Assembly: GCA_030432255.1 (NCBI GenBank)
Contig: JAUIHS010000009.1
Span: forward strand, 123,212-187,211
Direction of reading: 5' to 3'
Length of the DNA: 64,000 nucleotides
DNA from: Phycisphaerae bacterium
Lineage (GTDB): Bacteria > Planctomycetota > Phycisphaerae > Phycisphaerales > UBA1924
This document shows, piece by piece, positions 35,279 to 44,452 of this stretch. The translations under genes were made by a program, and so were the position numbers. Below the pieces are notes generated by a model that was given only the letters and a program-made list of their open reading frames with translations, did no database searches and was not told where the DNA came from. The stretch's first letter is position 1; every line of letters begins with the position of its first letter.

Positions 35279-38200
35279 TCCTGAGTGAGGTTGTGAATCG
35301 CGCAACCGCAGTCGCCGGGATGCATCACGCTCGCGTCGAGCCCGTTCATGCGAAGCCAGTCCAGGTACTCGGCAAGATGGTCAGCAGTCGTCAGTGGATC
35401 GCCATCACCCAGCGCCGAACCACCGAAGCCGTACTTCGCCGCCAGCGGGTGCAGCAGCGGCGGCGAGTCCACGCCGCGCCGGCCGGGACGACCCTGACGC
35501 CCGCCCCGCTCCGATGCGCCATCCCCGCTACTCGCATCCCTGTCTGCCAGGACCTTCTGGATCAGACGCGTGCGCTCCGCGGCGGCCTGCTCGCGCAACT
35601 CGGCATCACGCTCGATGGAGAAGTACTTGCGGCCGTCGACCCACGTCTCCTCGCAGCGCGACAGCGTGCTGAGCGGCGGGCCTGACCAGATCGCGAAGTC
35701 GGCGTCCTTTCCCTTCTCCAGCGAGCCGACCCGTTCCTCAATGCCCAACTGGATCGCCGGGTTCAGCGTCACGAACTTCAAGGCCTCCTCGGGGGAGACG
35801 CCGCCGTAACGGACCGCCTTGGCCGCCTCGGTGTTCATGCGGCGGGCGAGTTCATCGGAATCGGAATTGAAGGACACCACCACGCCCACTTCGTGCATCA
35901 GGGCGCCGTTGTACGGGATGGCGTCGTACACCTCGAACTTGTACGCCCACCAGTCGCTGAACGACGAGCCGCCGATCGCATGGTCGCGGATGGCATCAGC
36001 CACCTTGTACCCTTCCAGCACATGCTGGAACGTTCCGATGCGGAAGCCGAACTCGCCTGCAATCCGGCACAGCATGAGAATCTCGTCCTGGCGGTAACTG
36101 TGGCAGTGAATCAAACGTTCGCCCGCCAGGATCTCCGCCAGCGCTTCGAGTTCGAGATCACGCCGAGGCGGGACACCTGCCCGCTGCGCCCCCGCCGAGA
36201 GGTCATCCCACGCCGCCATGGCCTTCGCGTAGTCGCGCGCCGCCGTGAACCGATCACGAATGAACGCCTCGACACCCATGCGTGTCTGCGGATACCGCGT
36301 CCTGAAGTCATCGCCCCAATTGGACTGCTTCACGTTCTCACCCAACGCAAACTTGATGCCGCCCGGAGCGCCCTTCAGGCGCATGTCATCCGGAATTTCG
36401 CATCCCCAGCGCAGCTTCACGACGGAGTTCTGTCCGCCGATCGCATTCGCGGAGCCGTGCAACTGGTTCGCCGCGGTCAATCCACCCGCCAGTTCCCGGT
36501 ACCAGTTGATGCTGTCCGGATCAATCACATCGAAGATGCGCACCTCCGCGGTGGCGGACTGCGTCCCCTCGTTGACCCCCCCACTGATGCCCGTGTGACT
36601 GTGACAGTCGATCAAGCCCGGGGTGATGTGTCGACCGCCAAGGTCGATCCGCGTTGCACCGTGAATACCCGACAGACGACTCTCGGGACCCACCTGCACG
36701 ATGCGTCCCTTGCGGATGTGCAACGCACCATCCTCGATCACGCCATCCGGGCCACTCGTCCAGATCGTCGCATTGGTGAAGACCACGTCTTCCTGACGGG
36801 GCACTTCCATCAATCCATACGCACCGAAGGGAAGCCCCCAACTCTCCGGAATGTCCGCGATCAGCGCATCCGCATCATCGTCGTCACCGGACTCATCCTC
36901 GGCATCTTCATCGCCCTCTCCACCCTCGGCGTCATCATCAGCATCGTCCGTGTCCGCTTCTTCGTCCGCGTCGGCATCGTCACCCGCGGGCTGTCTCGTC
37001 GCTGTCCACTCGAAGAAGCTGCCATCGGGGCGGACGCCCTGTCCGTGCAGGTCTTCACCCTCGATCACGGCCGACATGAGCACGACACCATCGTCACCCA
37101 GTTCGAGATCCGAAGCGTTCACGACGAATGCAATCCGGTTCTCATGCACGGATGCATTGCGCACACGGATCGATTTCTTCTTCGGCTCGGTGTCGACGTT
37201 CCCGGCATCGCCGTCATCGCCTTCGTCATCACCGGCCTCGTCCGCGTTCTCTTCCGCCTCCGGCGCTTCACGTTCAAGCGTGATCTTGTTCTTCGAACTG
37301 ATCTTGAGGGTCACATCGAAGGGCACCACGCCCGCATCCAGCGATGCGTCCCACGTGCCCTCGAGGTCAAAGGCCGGATCCGCCTTCAACTCGTAACGCC
37401 GGCCATCCACCCAGATGCTCCGCAGCGTGCGGTCCTTGTCAAAGAGTTCTCCGTCTTCCACGACCACGAGGTTTGCCGACATCCCCGTCGCCAGCCGCCC
37501 GACGCGATCATCCAGCCCCAGCAGTGCCGCCGGGTGGGTCGTGAGCATCGCAAGGGCGTCATCCTCCGACAGTCCGTGCTTGATCGCTGACCGCAGGTTC
37601 GTCCAGAACGACTGACCATCAGGCAACTTGCCCGTCGTCAACGAGAGGCGCACGCCCGCATCCGCGAGTCGACGTGGATTCGTCGGTGCCTGCTCCCACA
37701 TCATCAACGTGCGCAACGACGTCGACGCGCGCTCCGCGGGCGTCGCCACATCGGGCTTGTCGGTGAACGCCAGGGGCAGCACGACATCGACGCCCAACCT
37801 CGCAATCGCGTCGAGGCGGCGGAACTCCGTCCCGCTCCCGACCAGAGCGAACGGGCGCTCGAATTCCCGGGCGATCTTCGCCACACGGATCGCGTCAAGT
37901 TCATCCGAGACATCAAACAGCAACGGCAGATCAACCGCCAGCGCATCCAATGCCGCGCTCGGTGCCGGCCGATTACCGCCGCCGTCCCGCGCATAGACGC
38001 TCGTCGCCCGCGTATGCCAGGTGACATCAGCCAGCGTCTGGCGCATCAGTGCAATCGCGCCCATTTTCGAACCCGGGTAACTCGGATCCCTGAAGCCACC
38101 ACGCTCCAGTGCCGCCGTGTGAAACACGTCGCGGGCCAGCACGCCCGGGTACGGCGTGGTGTCGTCGACCGGGTCACCGAGAGAGACGACCGCCGTGCTG

Positions 38201-38676
38201 CCCCGGAAGATCCCATTGTCCGGCGCGATGCCCGCAGTTGCGAAACCCATGCCGCGAAGGCGCTCCCGGCCTCCACGGTCCAGTCCGCCCCCATCGAGCG
38301 CACTGCGCTCTGCAAGGATGCGTGTGTTCCAGTGCCGACCGGGCGCATCGTCATCGGGTGCCGGCACCTCAATCGTCACGTAAGGATCGATGAGCGCCGG
38401 GTAGATCGTCATGCCCTCACAGGACCAGACGCGGGCGCCCGCCGGTGGCTCCAGGTCCGGACCGATGGCGACGATCACGCCGTCACGCAGCACGATCGTG
38501 GCATTCTCCATGCGCTCGCCCGGCGCCGGTATCACCGTGGCGCCCGTCAGTGCATGCCAGTTGGGATGGACACGACGAGGTCCGTTGGGAGGCTCGACCG
38601 GCTGCGCAGAAGCGGCAATCGGAAGCGCAAGCAGCAGCCCCACCACAAGACGACAGAACAATGTGAGTCGATGCAT
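35275..38676 (-). CDS. double amidohydrolase with acidic linkers
   Basis: A 1133-residue exported protein (signal RLTLFCRLVVGLLLALPIAA) holding two amidohydrolase modules. The first (about 30-430) reads YPALIDPYVTIEV where the HxH motif should be, so it is probably inactive. The linker (about 460-610) has two long stretches of Asp and Glu around a basic KKKSIRVRN patch. The second module (about 640-1060) has LIDCHSHTGISGG, then HCHSYRQDEI, FQHVLEGYK and SFNSDSDELAR, the normal metal set. The basic tail is GGRQGRPGRRG. A TACTCT -10 box ends seven bases before the ATG. The gene heads an operon with a degenerate amidohydrolase and an aldo/keto reductase. Confidence 0.88.
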   Translation of the reverse strand: MHRLTLFCRLVVGLLLALPIAASAQPVEPPNGPRRVHPNWHALTGATVIPAPGERMENATIVLRDGVIVAIGPDLEPPAGARVWSCEGMTIYPALIDPYVTIEVPAPDDDAPGRHWNTRILAERSALDGGGLDRGGRERLRGMGFATAGIAPDNGIFRGSTAVVSLGDPVDDTTPYPGVLARDVFHTAALERGGFRDPSYPGSKMGAIALMRQTLADVTWHTRATSVYARDGGGNRPAPSAALDALAVDLPLLFDVSDELDAIRVAKIAREFERPFALVGSGTEFRRLDAIARLGVDVVLPLAFTDKPDVATPAERASTSLRTLMMWEQAPTNPRRLADAGVRLSLTTGKLPDGQSFWTNLRSAIKHGLSEDDALAMLTTHPAALLGLDDRVGRLATGMSANLVVVEDGELFDKDRTLRSIWVDGRRYELKADPAFDLEGTWDASLDAGVVPFDVTLKISSKNKITLEREAPEAEENADEAGDDEGDDGDAGNVDTEPKKKSIRVRNASVHENRIAFVVNASDLELGDDGVVLMSAVIEGEDLHGQGVRPDGSFFEWTATRQPAGDDADADEEADTDDADDDAEGGEGDEDAEDESGDDDDADALIADIPESWGLPFGAYGLMEVPRQEDVVFTNATIWTSGPDGVIEDGALHIRKGRIVQVGPESRLSGIHGATRIDLGGRHITPGLIDCHSHTGISGGVNEGTQSATAEVRIFDVIDPDSINWYRELAGGLTAANQLHGSANAIGGQNSVVKLRWGCEIPDDMRLKGAPGGIKFALGENVKQSNWGDDFRTRYPQTRMGVEAFIRDRFTAARDYAKAMAAWDDLSAGAQRAGVPPRRDLELEALAEILAGERLIHCHSYRQDEILMLCRIAGEFGFRIGTFQHVLEGYKVADAIRDHAIGGSSFSDWWAYKFEVYDAIPYNGALMHEVGVVVSFNSDSDELARRMNTEAAKAVRYGGVSPEEALKFVTLNPAIQLGIEERVGSLEKGKDADFAIWSGPPLSTLSRCEETWVDGRKYFSIERDAELREQAAAERTRLIQKVLADRDASSGDGASERGGRQGRPGRRGVDSPPLLHPLAAKYGFGGSALGDGDPLTTADHLAEYLDWLRMNGLDASVMHPGDCGCAIHNLTQE

Positions 38677-38682
38677 GGGGAC

Positions 38683-38688
38683 AGAGTA
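38683..38688 (-). promoter_or_regulatory. -10 box, leaderless start of the amidohydrolase operon
   Basis: TACTCT on the minus strand ends seven bases before ATG 38676, with no ribosome binding site between. Confidence 0.5.
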
Positions 38689-38703
38689 GCAGGCCCCGGG
38701 CGG

Positions 38704-40023
38704 CTAGGCTCTCACGATCTTCGCCCGACCGGATTCAGTCCCCGCCATCGCGTGACGCGTGTCGATCACCAGTCGGGCGTGGTCCGCCACGAACTGCCAG
38801 TCGTACCAGTCGTGGTCCGTCGCGATGATGACCGCATCCGCAGCCGAGAGCGTCTCGGCAGACCAGACCACGCTCGCCATGCCGAGGTCGTGCCGCCGAC
38901 CCGGCCACGTATTCTGGACATGCGGGTCGTGATACTCCACCCGGGCGCCTCCCGAGCGCAGCAACTCGATGATCTCGAACGACGGCGACTCCCGCACATC
39001 CGCGACATTCCGCTTGTATGCCAGGCCGAGCACCAGGACCTGACTCGACGAGAGCGCCACCCCACTCTCAGACAGTGCCGCGACGCAACGCTCGACAACC
39101 CGCGCCGGCATCGCACGGTTGACGTCCCCCGCCAGTTCAATGAACCGACTCTCCACACCCGCCGCCCGCGCCTTCCACGCCAGGTAGTACGGGTCAATCG
39201 GAACGCAGTGCCCGCCGAACCCCGGACCCGGATCAAAACGCTGATACCCGAAGGGCTTGGTCGACGCCGCATCCAGAACGTCCCACACGTTCAGCCCCAT
39301 CGCCTCCAGCACAACCTTCAACTCATTCACCAACGCGATGTTCACCGAGCGGTACACGTTCTCAACCAGTTTCGCAGCCTCCGCGATCTCCGATGTCGAA
39401 CAGCGCACCACGCGCTCAACGACACTCCCGTAAAACGCCGCGGCCAGTTCCGTGCTCGCCTCATCCACACCACCGACCAGTTTGGGAATGGACACCGTCG
39501 TGTACGTGCGATTCCCCGGATCCTCACGTTCAGGACTGAACGCCACCAAGACACCAGCGCCCGATCCGAGCGCCGGCATGATGACCTCGCGGCAGGTGCC
39601 CGGCCATGTCGTCGACTCAAGACACACCAGGCACGCGCGTTCCCCTGCGCCTTCGACGCGATGGGTGCGAATGGCCCGGGCCGCGCGCTCAACGTAGGTG
39701 AGATCGGGCGTGCGGTCCTCATGCAACGGCGTCGGCACGCAGATGAGAATGACGTCAGCATCCGCCAGCGCGTCATCGGTGTGCGCCAGGGTGGCCTCGC
39801 GGCCGACATCCGCCGCGAGTTCATCACCGAGGTGTGGCAGGTAGTTCCCACCGGCGCGGAGTTGCGTGATCTTGTCGGGGTCGTGATCGATCCCGATGGC
39901 GTGGAATCCGGCCTTGACGACCGCGTGCAGCAGCGGCAGGCCGACGTACCCGAGGCCGATGACGGCAACGGTGGCGCTGCGTGACTCGATCCTGTTCCTG
40001 AGGGCGTTGATCGCCTGGGTCAT
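38704..40023 (-). CDS. wbpA: UDP-N-acetylglucosamine 6-dehydrogenase-type nucleotide-sugar dehydrogenase
   Basis: A 439-residue cytosolic enzyme that oxidises C6 of a UDP-sugar to the acid using two NAD+. The Rossmann motif VIGLGYVGLPLLHAV, the STTWPGT segment, AFSPEREDPGNRTY, and the catalytic cysteine in GFGGHCVPIDPYYLAWKA are all present. The FSPER and GGHCIPIDP-like forms are typical of the WbpA/TviB subgroup acting on UDP-GlcNAc rather than UDP-glucose. The product feeds surface polysaccharides. It follows the pseudopilin gene by 21 bases, probably on the same transcript; no glycosyltransferases are adjacent. Confidence 0.88.
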   Translation of the reverse strand: MTQAINALRNRIESRSATVAVIGLGYVGLPLLHAVVKAGFHAIGIDHDPDKITQLRAGGNYLPHLGDELAADVGREATLAHTDDALADADVILICVPTPLHEDRTPDLTYVERAARAIRTHRVEGAGERACLVCLESTTWPGTCREVIMPALGSGAGVLVAFSPEREDPGNRTYTTVSIPKLVGGVDEASTELAAAFYGSVVERVVRCSTSEIAEAAKLVENVYRSVNIALVNELKVVLEAMGLNVWDVLDAASTKPFGYQRFDPGPGFGGHCVPIDPYYLAWKARAAGVESRFIELAGDVNRAMPARVVERCVAALSESGVALSSSQVLVLGLAYKRNVADVRESPSFEIIELLRSGGARVEYHDPHVQNTWPGRRHDLGMASVVWSAETLSAADAVIIATDHDWYDWQFVADHARLVIDTRHAMAGTESGRAKIVRA

Positions 40024-40044
40024 GGAGCCGGTTGGCGGCGCGAA

Positions 40045-41040
40045 TCAGCCGCCGCCGAGGATGATGTCATCGAAGTCCGAGATGAGTTTGACATTGGCGG
40101 GGCGGTTGCCGAGATCCTGCCCCTCGACGATGTATCCCGCGCGATCGAGGGTGTTGTCATCGCGCTCGAGGAAGACGGCATCGGCACCGGCGGAGTGGAG
40201 CACAAACTCGCCGCGAGCCTGCGCCGGACGGGGGTTGTTGACATTGACGGGGAACTCGGGGAAGGTCGGATGACCGGTGACCGCCTCGATGGAAGCGATC
40301 CGTGCATCCGCAGCGACACTGCTGTGGAGCAGGCTGATCTCATCGAACGTATCGGAGTCGAGCACACCGGCATTGGCGTTCCAGTAGAAGCGGGCGCGGG
40401 GGTAGCTGTCTCCGACCTCGATGTCAGCGAAGCCATCCGATGCACCATTGGCCGCATCGGGCACCCACAGCACGAGGGGGCGTCCGAAGGGATCGATCAC
40501 CGTCGGCATGCGCGATGCCATCTTCGGAATATCCGTCGCGCGCTCAACGAAGGGCGCGAGCGCTCGGCCCCCGCCGGTGGCGCCGGACTCACCGAAGGAC
40601 ACGTAGTTCGACCCGGTGTTCCCGCCCATCTCGGCGATGTTGATGCAGAGGCTGAGGTTGCCCTCATCGGGATCCCGCAGTCCGACGTTGATGTACGGGG
40701 ACCCCAGATTCGAGTTGGCATTTGCCGGACAGTCGGTATCGATGCCGCCCATCAGTTCCACCAGCGCGTTCTGCATGCTGGTGAACCCGGCATCAGCGAT
40801 GTCGGCGCGTCCCATCTGACGAGGCGAGAAATAGCCCGGCAACCGCTGATTGTCCGTCTGGAACGCGGAGATGCCGGAAGACACCGAGTTCATGAGCGTC
40901 AGCGTCGTCGCCCGACGGGCACCCTTGCGAACGTTCGAGAGCACGGGGAGCAGAATGCCGATCAGGATCGCGATGATCGCGACCACGACCAGCAGTTCCA
41001 CGAGCGTGAAGGCGCGACGGGTACGGTTGACGGGGCGCAT
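40045..41040 (-). CDS. type II secretion-like pseudopilin
   Basis: A 331-residue protein starting at ATG 41040 with GAGGAGA upstream. The N-terminus has the prepilin segment RRAFTLVELLVVVAIIAILI, a hydrophobic helix with the conserved Glu at position 5 after cleavage. The residue before the cleavage point is Ala, where prepilin peptidase usually requires Gly. The large C-terminal domain is planctomycete-like but carries no DUF1559-like motif that I recognise. Such proteins form pseudopili or are exported via type II/IV pilus machinery. A TATGCT hexamer upstream predicts a leader of about 30 bases. Confidence 0.82.
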   Translation of the reverse strand: MRPVNRTRRAFTLVELLVVVAIIAILIGILLPVLSNVRKGARRATTLTLMNSVSSGISAFQTDNQRLPGYFSPRQMGRADIADAGFTSMQNALVELMGGIDTDCPANANSNLGSPYINVGLRDPDEGNLSLCINIAEMGGNTGSNYVSFGESGATGGGRALAPFVERATDIPKMASRMPTVIDPFGRPLVLWVPDAANGASDGFADIEVGDSYPRARFYWNANAGVLDSDTFDEISLLHSSVAADARIASIEAVTGHPTFPEFPVNVNNPRPAQARGEFVLHSAGADAVFLERDDNTLDRAGYIVEGQDLGNRPANVKLISDFDDIILGGG

Positions 41041-41180
41041 GAAAGTCTCCTCGACGAGTGTCATCGCGTCACAGCATAGCGGTTCGGGACCGGGCACGGG
41101 CCAAGGGCGCCATCCGGACCACGTAAGGACATTCGCAAGAGGGACTTACACGGTTCCCCAGTTCCCCCGGGGACCCCGAC
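41041..41180. other. gap, nothing distinct
   Basis: 140 bases between the pseudopilin and the methyltransferase genes, both on the minus strand. Only the pseudopilin promoter and ribosome binding site are evident. Confidence 0.4.
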
Positions 41181-41876
41181 TCACCGACGGCGAAACGCCG
41201 CGCGGATGCGACGCACCGGGGGATCGTTGTCGTCGTGGTACACCTCGAAGCCCCCCGCATCAGATGCCGCCTCCAGGCCTGCATCCGCCATCAACGTTCG
41301 CATTTCGTCTGGAGTAGGCTCCCACGGTGGCCCTTCCGCCGCCTCCGGCGGCACATCGTCGGGACGCGTCCGACTCGACAGGAACAGGATCCCGTGATGG
41401 TTGAGGAGCGAGGTGATCGCCGCGGCGACCTCCGGGCGACAATCCATGGGCAGTGCCTGGATGGTGTGAATCTCGACGACAAGATCATGGCGCCCGAGGA
41501 GTCGTCCGGGCAGGTCAAAGAGATCCGCCTCCATGAAAGTTCGGCTCAGTTCCGGATGCCGTTGTTTCGCTGACTCGACGGCGGCCGAAGCCGCATCGAA
41601 TCCGACGACTTCGTAGCCCCGTTCCGCGAGGAAGGCCACATCGTCGCCCAGTCCGGACCCCACGACGACGACCCGTGCACCGGGTCGGATGATGCACGAC
41701 CCGACTTCGTCCAGCCAGCGCACGAGGGTCGGGTTGGGCTTGCCATGCGCCCACGGGATCTGCGTGTGGTCCCCAGCGGCTTCCGTGTAGATCTCGTTGA
41801 ACGCCTGGATCGCGTCGGCGGGTCGTTCCACCTCAACCCGGACGGGTTGGGACTGATCAATCACCGGGGTGGTCAT
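41181..41876 (-). CDS. thiopurine-methyltransferase-like SAM methyltransferase
   Basis: About 231 residues from ATG 41876, which has GAGGAG upstream; the longer frame to 42035 runs through the promoter. The SAM site is VVVVGSGLGDDVAFLAERGY with FDAASAAVESAKQRHP; the later HDLVVEIHTIQALP and GILFLSSRTRPDD fit the TPMT/tellurite-type methyltransferase group. These methylate sulfur, selenium or tellurium compounds. A TATACT -10 box at 41966-41971 predicts a leader of about 80 bases. Confidence 0.8.
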   Translation of the reverse strand: MTTPVIDQSQPVRVEVERPADAIQAFNEIYTEAAGDHTQIPWAHGKPNPTLVRWLDEVGSCIIRPGARVVVVGSGLGDDVAFLAERGYEVVGFDAASAAVESAKQRHPELSRTFMEADLFDLPGRLLGRHDLVVEIHTIQALPMDCRPEVAAAITSLLNHHGILFLSSRTRPDDVPPEAAEGPPWEPTPDEMRTLMADAGLEAASDAGGFEVYHDDNDPPVRRIRAAFRRR

Positions 41877-41965
41877 CTGCAGGCTCCTCTCGAACTCGGG
41901 TACCTCCAGCCGAAGCCGAAGTCGTCCACGTGAGCACTCTCCCGCCACATCTTTCCCGTTTTCAC

Positions 41966-41971
41966 AGTATA
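41966..41971 (-). promoter_or_regulatory. -10 box of the methyltransferase gene
   Basis: TATACT on the minus strand; predicted start near 41959, upstream of GAGGAG and ATG 41876. Confidence 0.5.
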
Positions 41972-42009
41972 CGCCGACAGGCCGGAGAACCGAAGGCAAT
42001 TCCTGCTCG

Positions 42010-42060
42010 AAAACCAAACGCCCCACGAACGGCAACAGGCTGATGTGCCGGGCGTGGGGC
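42010..42060 (-). terminator. intrinsic terminator of the first subtilase gene
   Basis: GCCCCACG and CGTGGGGC (42053-42060 and 42020-42027) form an 8-base stem with an inner CGGCA/TGCCG stem; on the minus strand the hairpin is followed by GTTTGGTTTT. It lies 36 bases after the subtilase stop. Confidence 0.75.
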
Positions 42061-42095
42061 TGTTTCGGGTGAACGAGTTCGATTGTACGAGTGAC

Positions 42096-44114
42096 TTACT
42101 CGGGGCAGTCCTGCGACCAGATTTCCAGGAGCAGGTTGAGGTCCGAGATGTTGACGACGCGGTTGCCGTCGATGTCGCCGCAGAAACCCTCGGGCACGTC
42201 AGTGAACCCGAAGTGATCGATGACGAGGTTGAGATCATGGAAGTTGATCACGCGGTCACCGTTGGAGTCGTGCGGGCAGAAGGGCACGAATTCCTGACCG
42301 TAGACGCGCAGCGTCCAGCTCTTGACGTCGCCGGCATCACCGGCCGCCCGATCCGCGATGCGAAGTCGCCAGTCACCCCATGCCGGCTCATCCCAGGATC
42401 GCACCGTGGTGAAGACGACATTGTCGAAGTGGTTGCCCGGATCGTTGCGCAGCTCCGTGAACTTCGAAACGGTGCCGGAAGGCGAGGTCAACGTGATGAC
42501 CAGGTCGCCCCGGTATTCGTGATCAATCTCAAGTTCCAGCTCCACGTGCTCAACACGCAGGCGCTCCGTCACGTGGAGGTCGCGCCGGAAACCGCCGACG
42601 TTGTTGTCCGGGATCGGGCCCTCCAGCGAATCGATGTACTCGACCACCTGCTCCGGCCCGACGTTGATCCAGCAGTCGGCCAGCAGGGCCGAGTTGCGGG
42701 CGTCGATGGCGCCGAAGCCGTAGTCGTAGCTGATGTCGTGACCGAAGCCATTCTTCTCCCACGACGGATTGCCGGGGTCATTGCGCCGGGCGGAATTCAC
42801 GAGCACATGCTGCACATCCCGCCAGGTGAGTGAGGGATTCGCTTCGAGCATCAGGGCCACCGCACCGGCGGCGAGTGGTGCCGCCGCGCTCGAACCCTGG
42901 AAGTTCGACGTGTAGCCGTCGCCGTAGCTGCTGGTGGTGGTCAGCGTGGCACCGTTGCCGCCGCCGTGCGCGACGCACATCAGCGCCGCGCCCTGCTCGT
43001 TGCCTGACGCCTGCACATCCTCGTGGCCGATCCAGCCAACGGAGATGGTTTCACGGGCCGAGGCATACGGGTCGTAGTCCATGCGGTCGAACTGGCCGCC
43101 GTTGCCCGACGCCCAGACGTAGATCTCACCAAGGCCACCTCGCCCCGTTCGCACGCCTTCCTCGATGGCGATGCGCTCCAGTTCGGAGATGACCGTCACC
43201 CGCCCGTTGTCGAGCGGACCCCACGAGTTGCACTTGACGTCGTTGATGTCGTTCGCCCAGAAAAGCGCGATCGCCGCCTGGTACTCGCTTCCGCCGTAAT
43301 ACAGGCTGCTGATCGAGGCGTCGTGCGCCAGACCTACAACGCCCACGCAGTTCTTCGCGGCCGCCGCGAGACCGGCAACACCCGTCCCGTGGAACGAAAC
43401 GGAGGTCTGGGAGGGGAGTGACCCATAGAAGGAGTAATTCGACGCGAGGTCAGGATGCATCTCGTCGAAGCCACCGTCGACGATACCGATGGTGACCCCC
43501 TTGCCGGTGAAGCCGAGGCCCCAGGCGCCCTCGGCGCGGATGTCCGCGCCGGTGTTGATGGTGTTGGTCAGGTGCCAGAGCCCATCGAAGAGCGGCTCAT
43601 CACTGGTCTCCTCACAGCGCGTGGAGAAGGGTCGGGAGGTCCCGACAAAGTGCGACCCGACGACGCGCATGTCGAAGAGGTCGAGCAACTGCACCGCCTT
43701 CAGTGCGTTGGCGGTCTTGAGTTCGTACCAGTCATCGGCCATCGGCACGACACCGATGGTGGCCTGGTTGCCGACCAGCTTCTGCAGCTTGGCGGCATTG
43801 TCCGACTGGACATAGACCGCCGGACGAATATCGACGATCAGGCGCCCACCGTTGTCGCCACCCATGTGAAACTTCTGCCGGTCGAGCGGTCTGCCCTTCT
43901 CATCCACCTGGATGCAGCGGAGCTTGCCTTCCTGTCCGTTGCCGATGATCGCAAGGTGCTCCATCCCCTGGCTGGTGGGGATCGTCACCACGTTGTGGCC
44001 GGCCATGTCAAAGTTCTCGCCCCACGCCGGGCCAGCAGTCAGGCACGCCGTGGCGAGGGCTGCCACCGAGCATGCGACACGCCGCGTGCCGTAACCAACA
44101 GATCGCATCTTCAT
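42096..44114 (-). CDS. exported subtilase with P domain and dockerin-like tail
   Basis: A 672-residue secreted S8 serine protease from ATG 44114, with GAGGAAAG upstream. A signal peptide (RVACSVAALATACLTAGPAW) and a propeptide-like region of about 180 residues come first. The catalytic triad follows: Asp in GIVDGGFDEMHPDL, His in FHGTGVAGLAAA, and Ser in FQGSSAAAPLAAGAVAL. A proprotein-convertase P domain (about 480-600, HEYRGDLVITLTSPSGT) and paired calcium loops (NGDRVINFHDLNLVI, GNRVVNISDLNLLL) close it. The layout matches the second subtilase at 46146; the two probably arose by duplication and flank the lpd gene. It is likely an extracellular protease. Confidence 0.92.
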   Translation of the reverse strand: MKMRSVGYGTRRVACSVAALATACLTAGPAWGENFDMAGHNVVTIPTSQGMEHLAIIGNGQEGKLRCIQVDEKGRPLDRQKFHMGGDNGGRLIVDIRPAVYVQSDNAAKLQKLVGNQATIGVVPMADDWYELKTANALKAVQLLDLFDMRVVGSHFVGTSRPFSTRCEETSDEPLFDGLWHLTNTINTGADIRAEGAWGLGFTGKGVTIGIVDGGFDEMHPDLASNYSFYGSLPSQTSVSFHGTGVAGLAAAAKNCVGVVGLAHDASISSLYYGGSEYQAAIALFWANDINDVKCNSWGPLDNGRVTVISELERIAIEEGVRTGRGGLGEIYVWASGNGGQFDRMDYDPYASARETISVGWIGHEDVQASGNEQGAALMCVAHGGGNGATLTTTSSYGDGYTSNFQGSSAAAPLAAGAVALMLEANPSLTWRDVQHVLVNSARRNDPGNPSWEKNGFGHDISYDYGFGAIDARNSALLADCWINVGPEQVVEYIDSLEGPIPDNNVGGFRRDLHVTERLRVEHVELELEIDHEYRGDLVITLTSPSGTVSKFTELRNDPGNHFDNVVFTTVRSWDEPAWGDWRLRIADRAAGDAGDVKSWTLRVYGQEFVPFCPHDSNGDRVINFHDLNLVIDHFGFTDVPEGFCGDIDGNRVVNISDLNLLLEIWSQDCPE

Positions 44115-44452
44115 GGGCTGGTTCTTTCCTCTCTGAACTGATGCCGGTGCGACTCGGGTCCTCTGTTGCGGGCCCCCTCCAAAAGAGGACCTCGCTCGCA
44201 ACCATCGCAGGTGAGGACATCGCCGTTAATACCGGACTTGCATGAGATTAGCAGAACACATCGCGCCGCACCAACGACTTTCCTGCGGCGTGACAACTTC
44301 GGTCGATTCAATCGCCTCCGGTCGAATCACCAATATCGGACCAATGCCAATCGACTCGACAAACAAAGCGGAACGAATCGTCATCCGGCGCAGCCATCTT
44401 CAAAAACCCCCATTTTCACAGAGGTTCCCCAGCGCAACACAACGGCGCCGAC
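44115..44452. other. gap with a leader hairpin for the first subtilase
   Basis: 338 bases without a supported gene. Close to the subtilase start, GGTCCTC (44157-44163) and GAGGACC (44185-44191) can pair in the minus-strand leader, and GAGGAAAG lies between this hairpin and the ATG. A weak TATTAA -10 hexamer on the minus strand lies near 44230. The remainder toward lpd is lower in GC and shows no repeat or terminator that I can make out. Confidence 0.4.

Noticed and set aside
35893..37590. 565-codon plus-strand frame
   Set aside because: Antisense to the double amidohydrolase; low-quality, Arg-rich translation without a start signal.
38014..39984. 656-codon plus-strand frame
   Set aside because: Spans two unrelated minus-strand genes and the promoter between them, so it cannot be a real gene.
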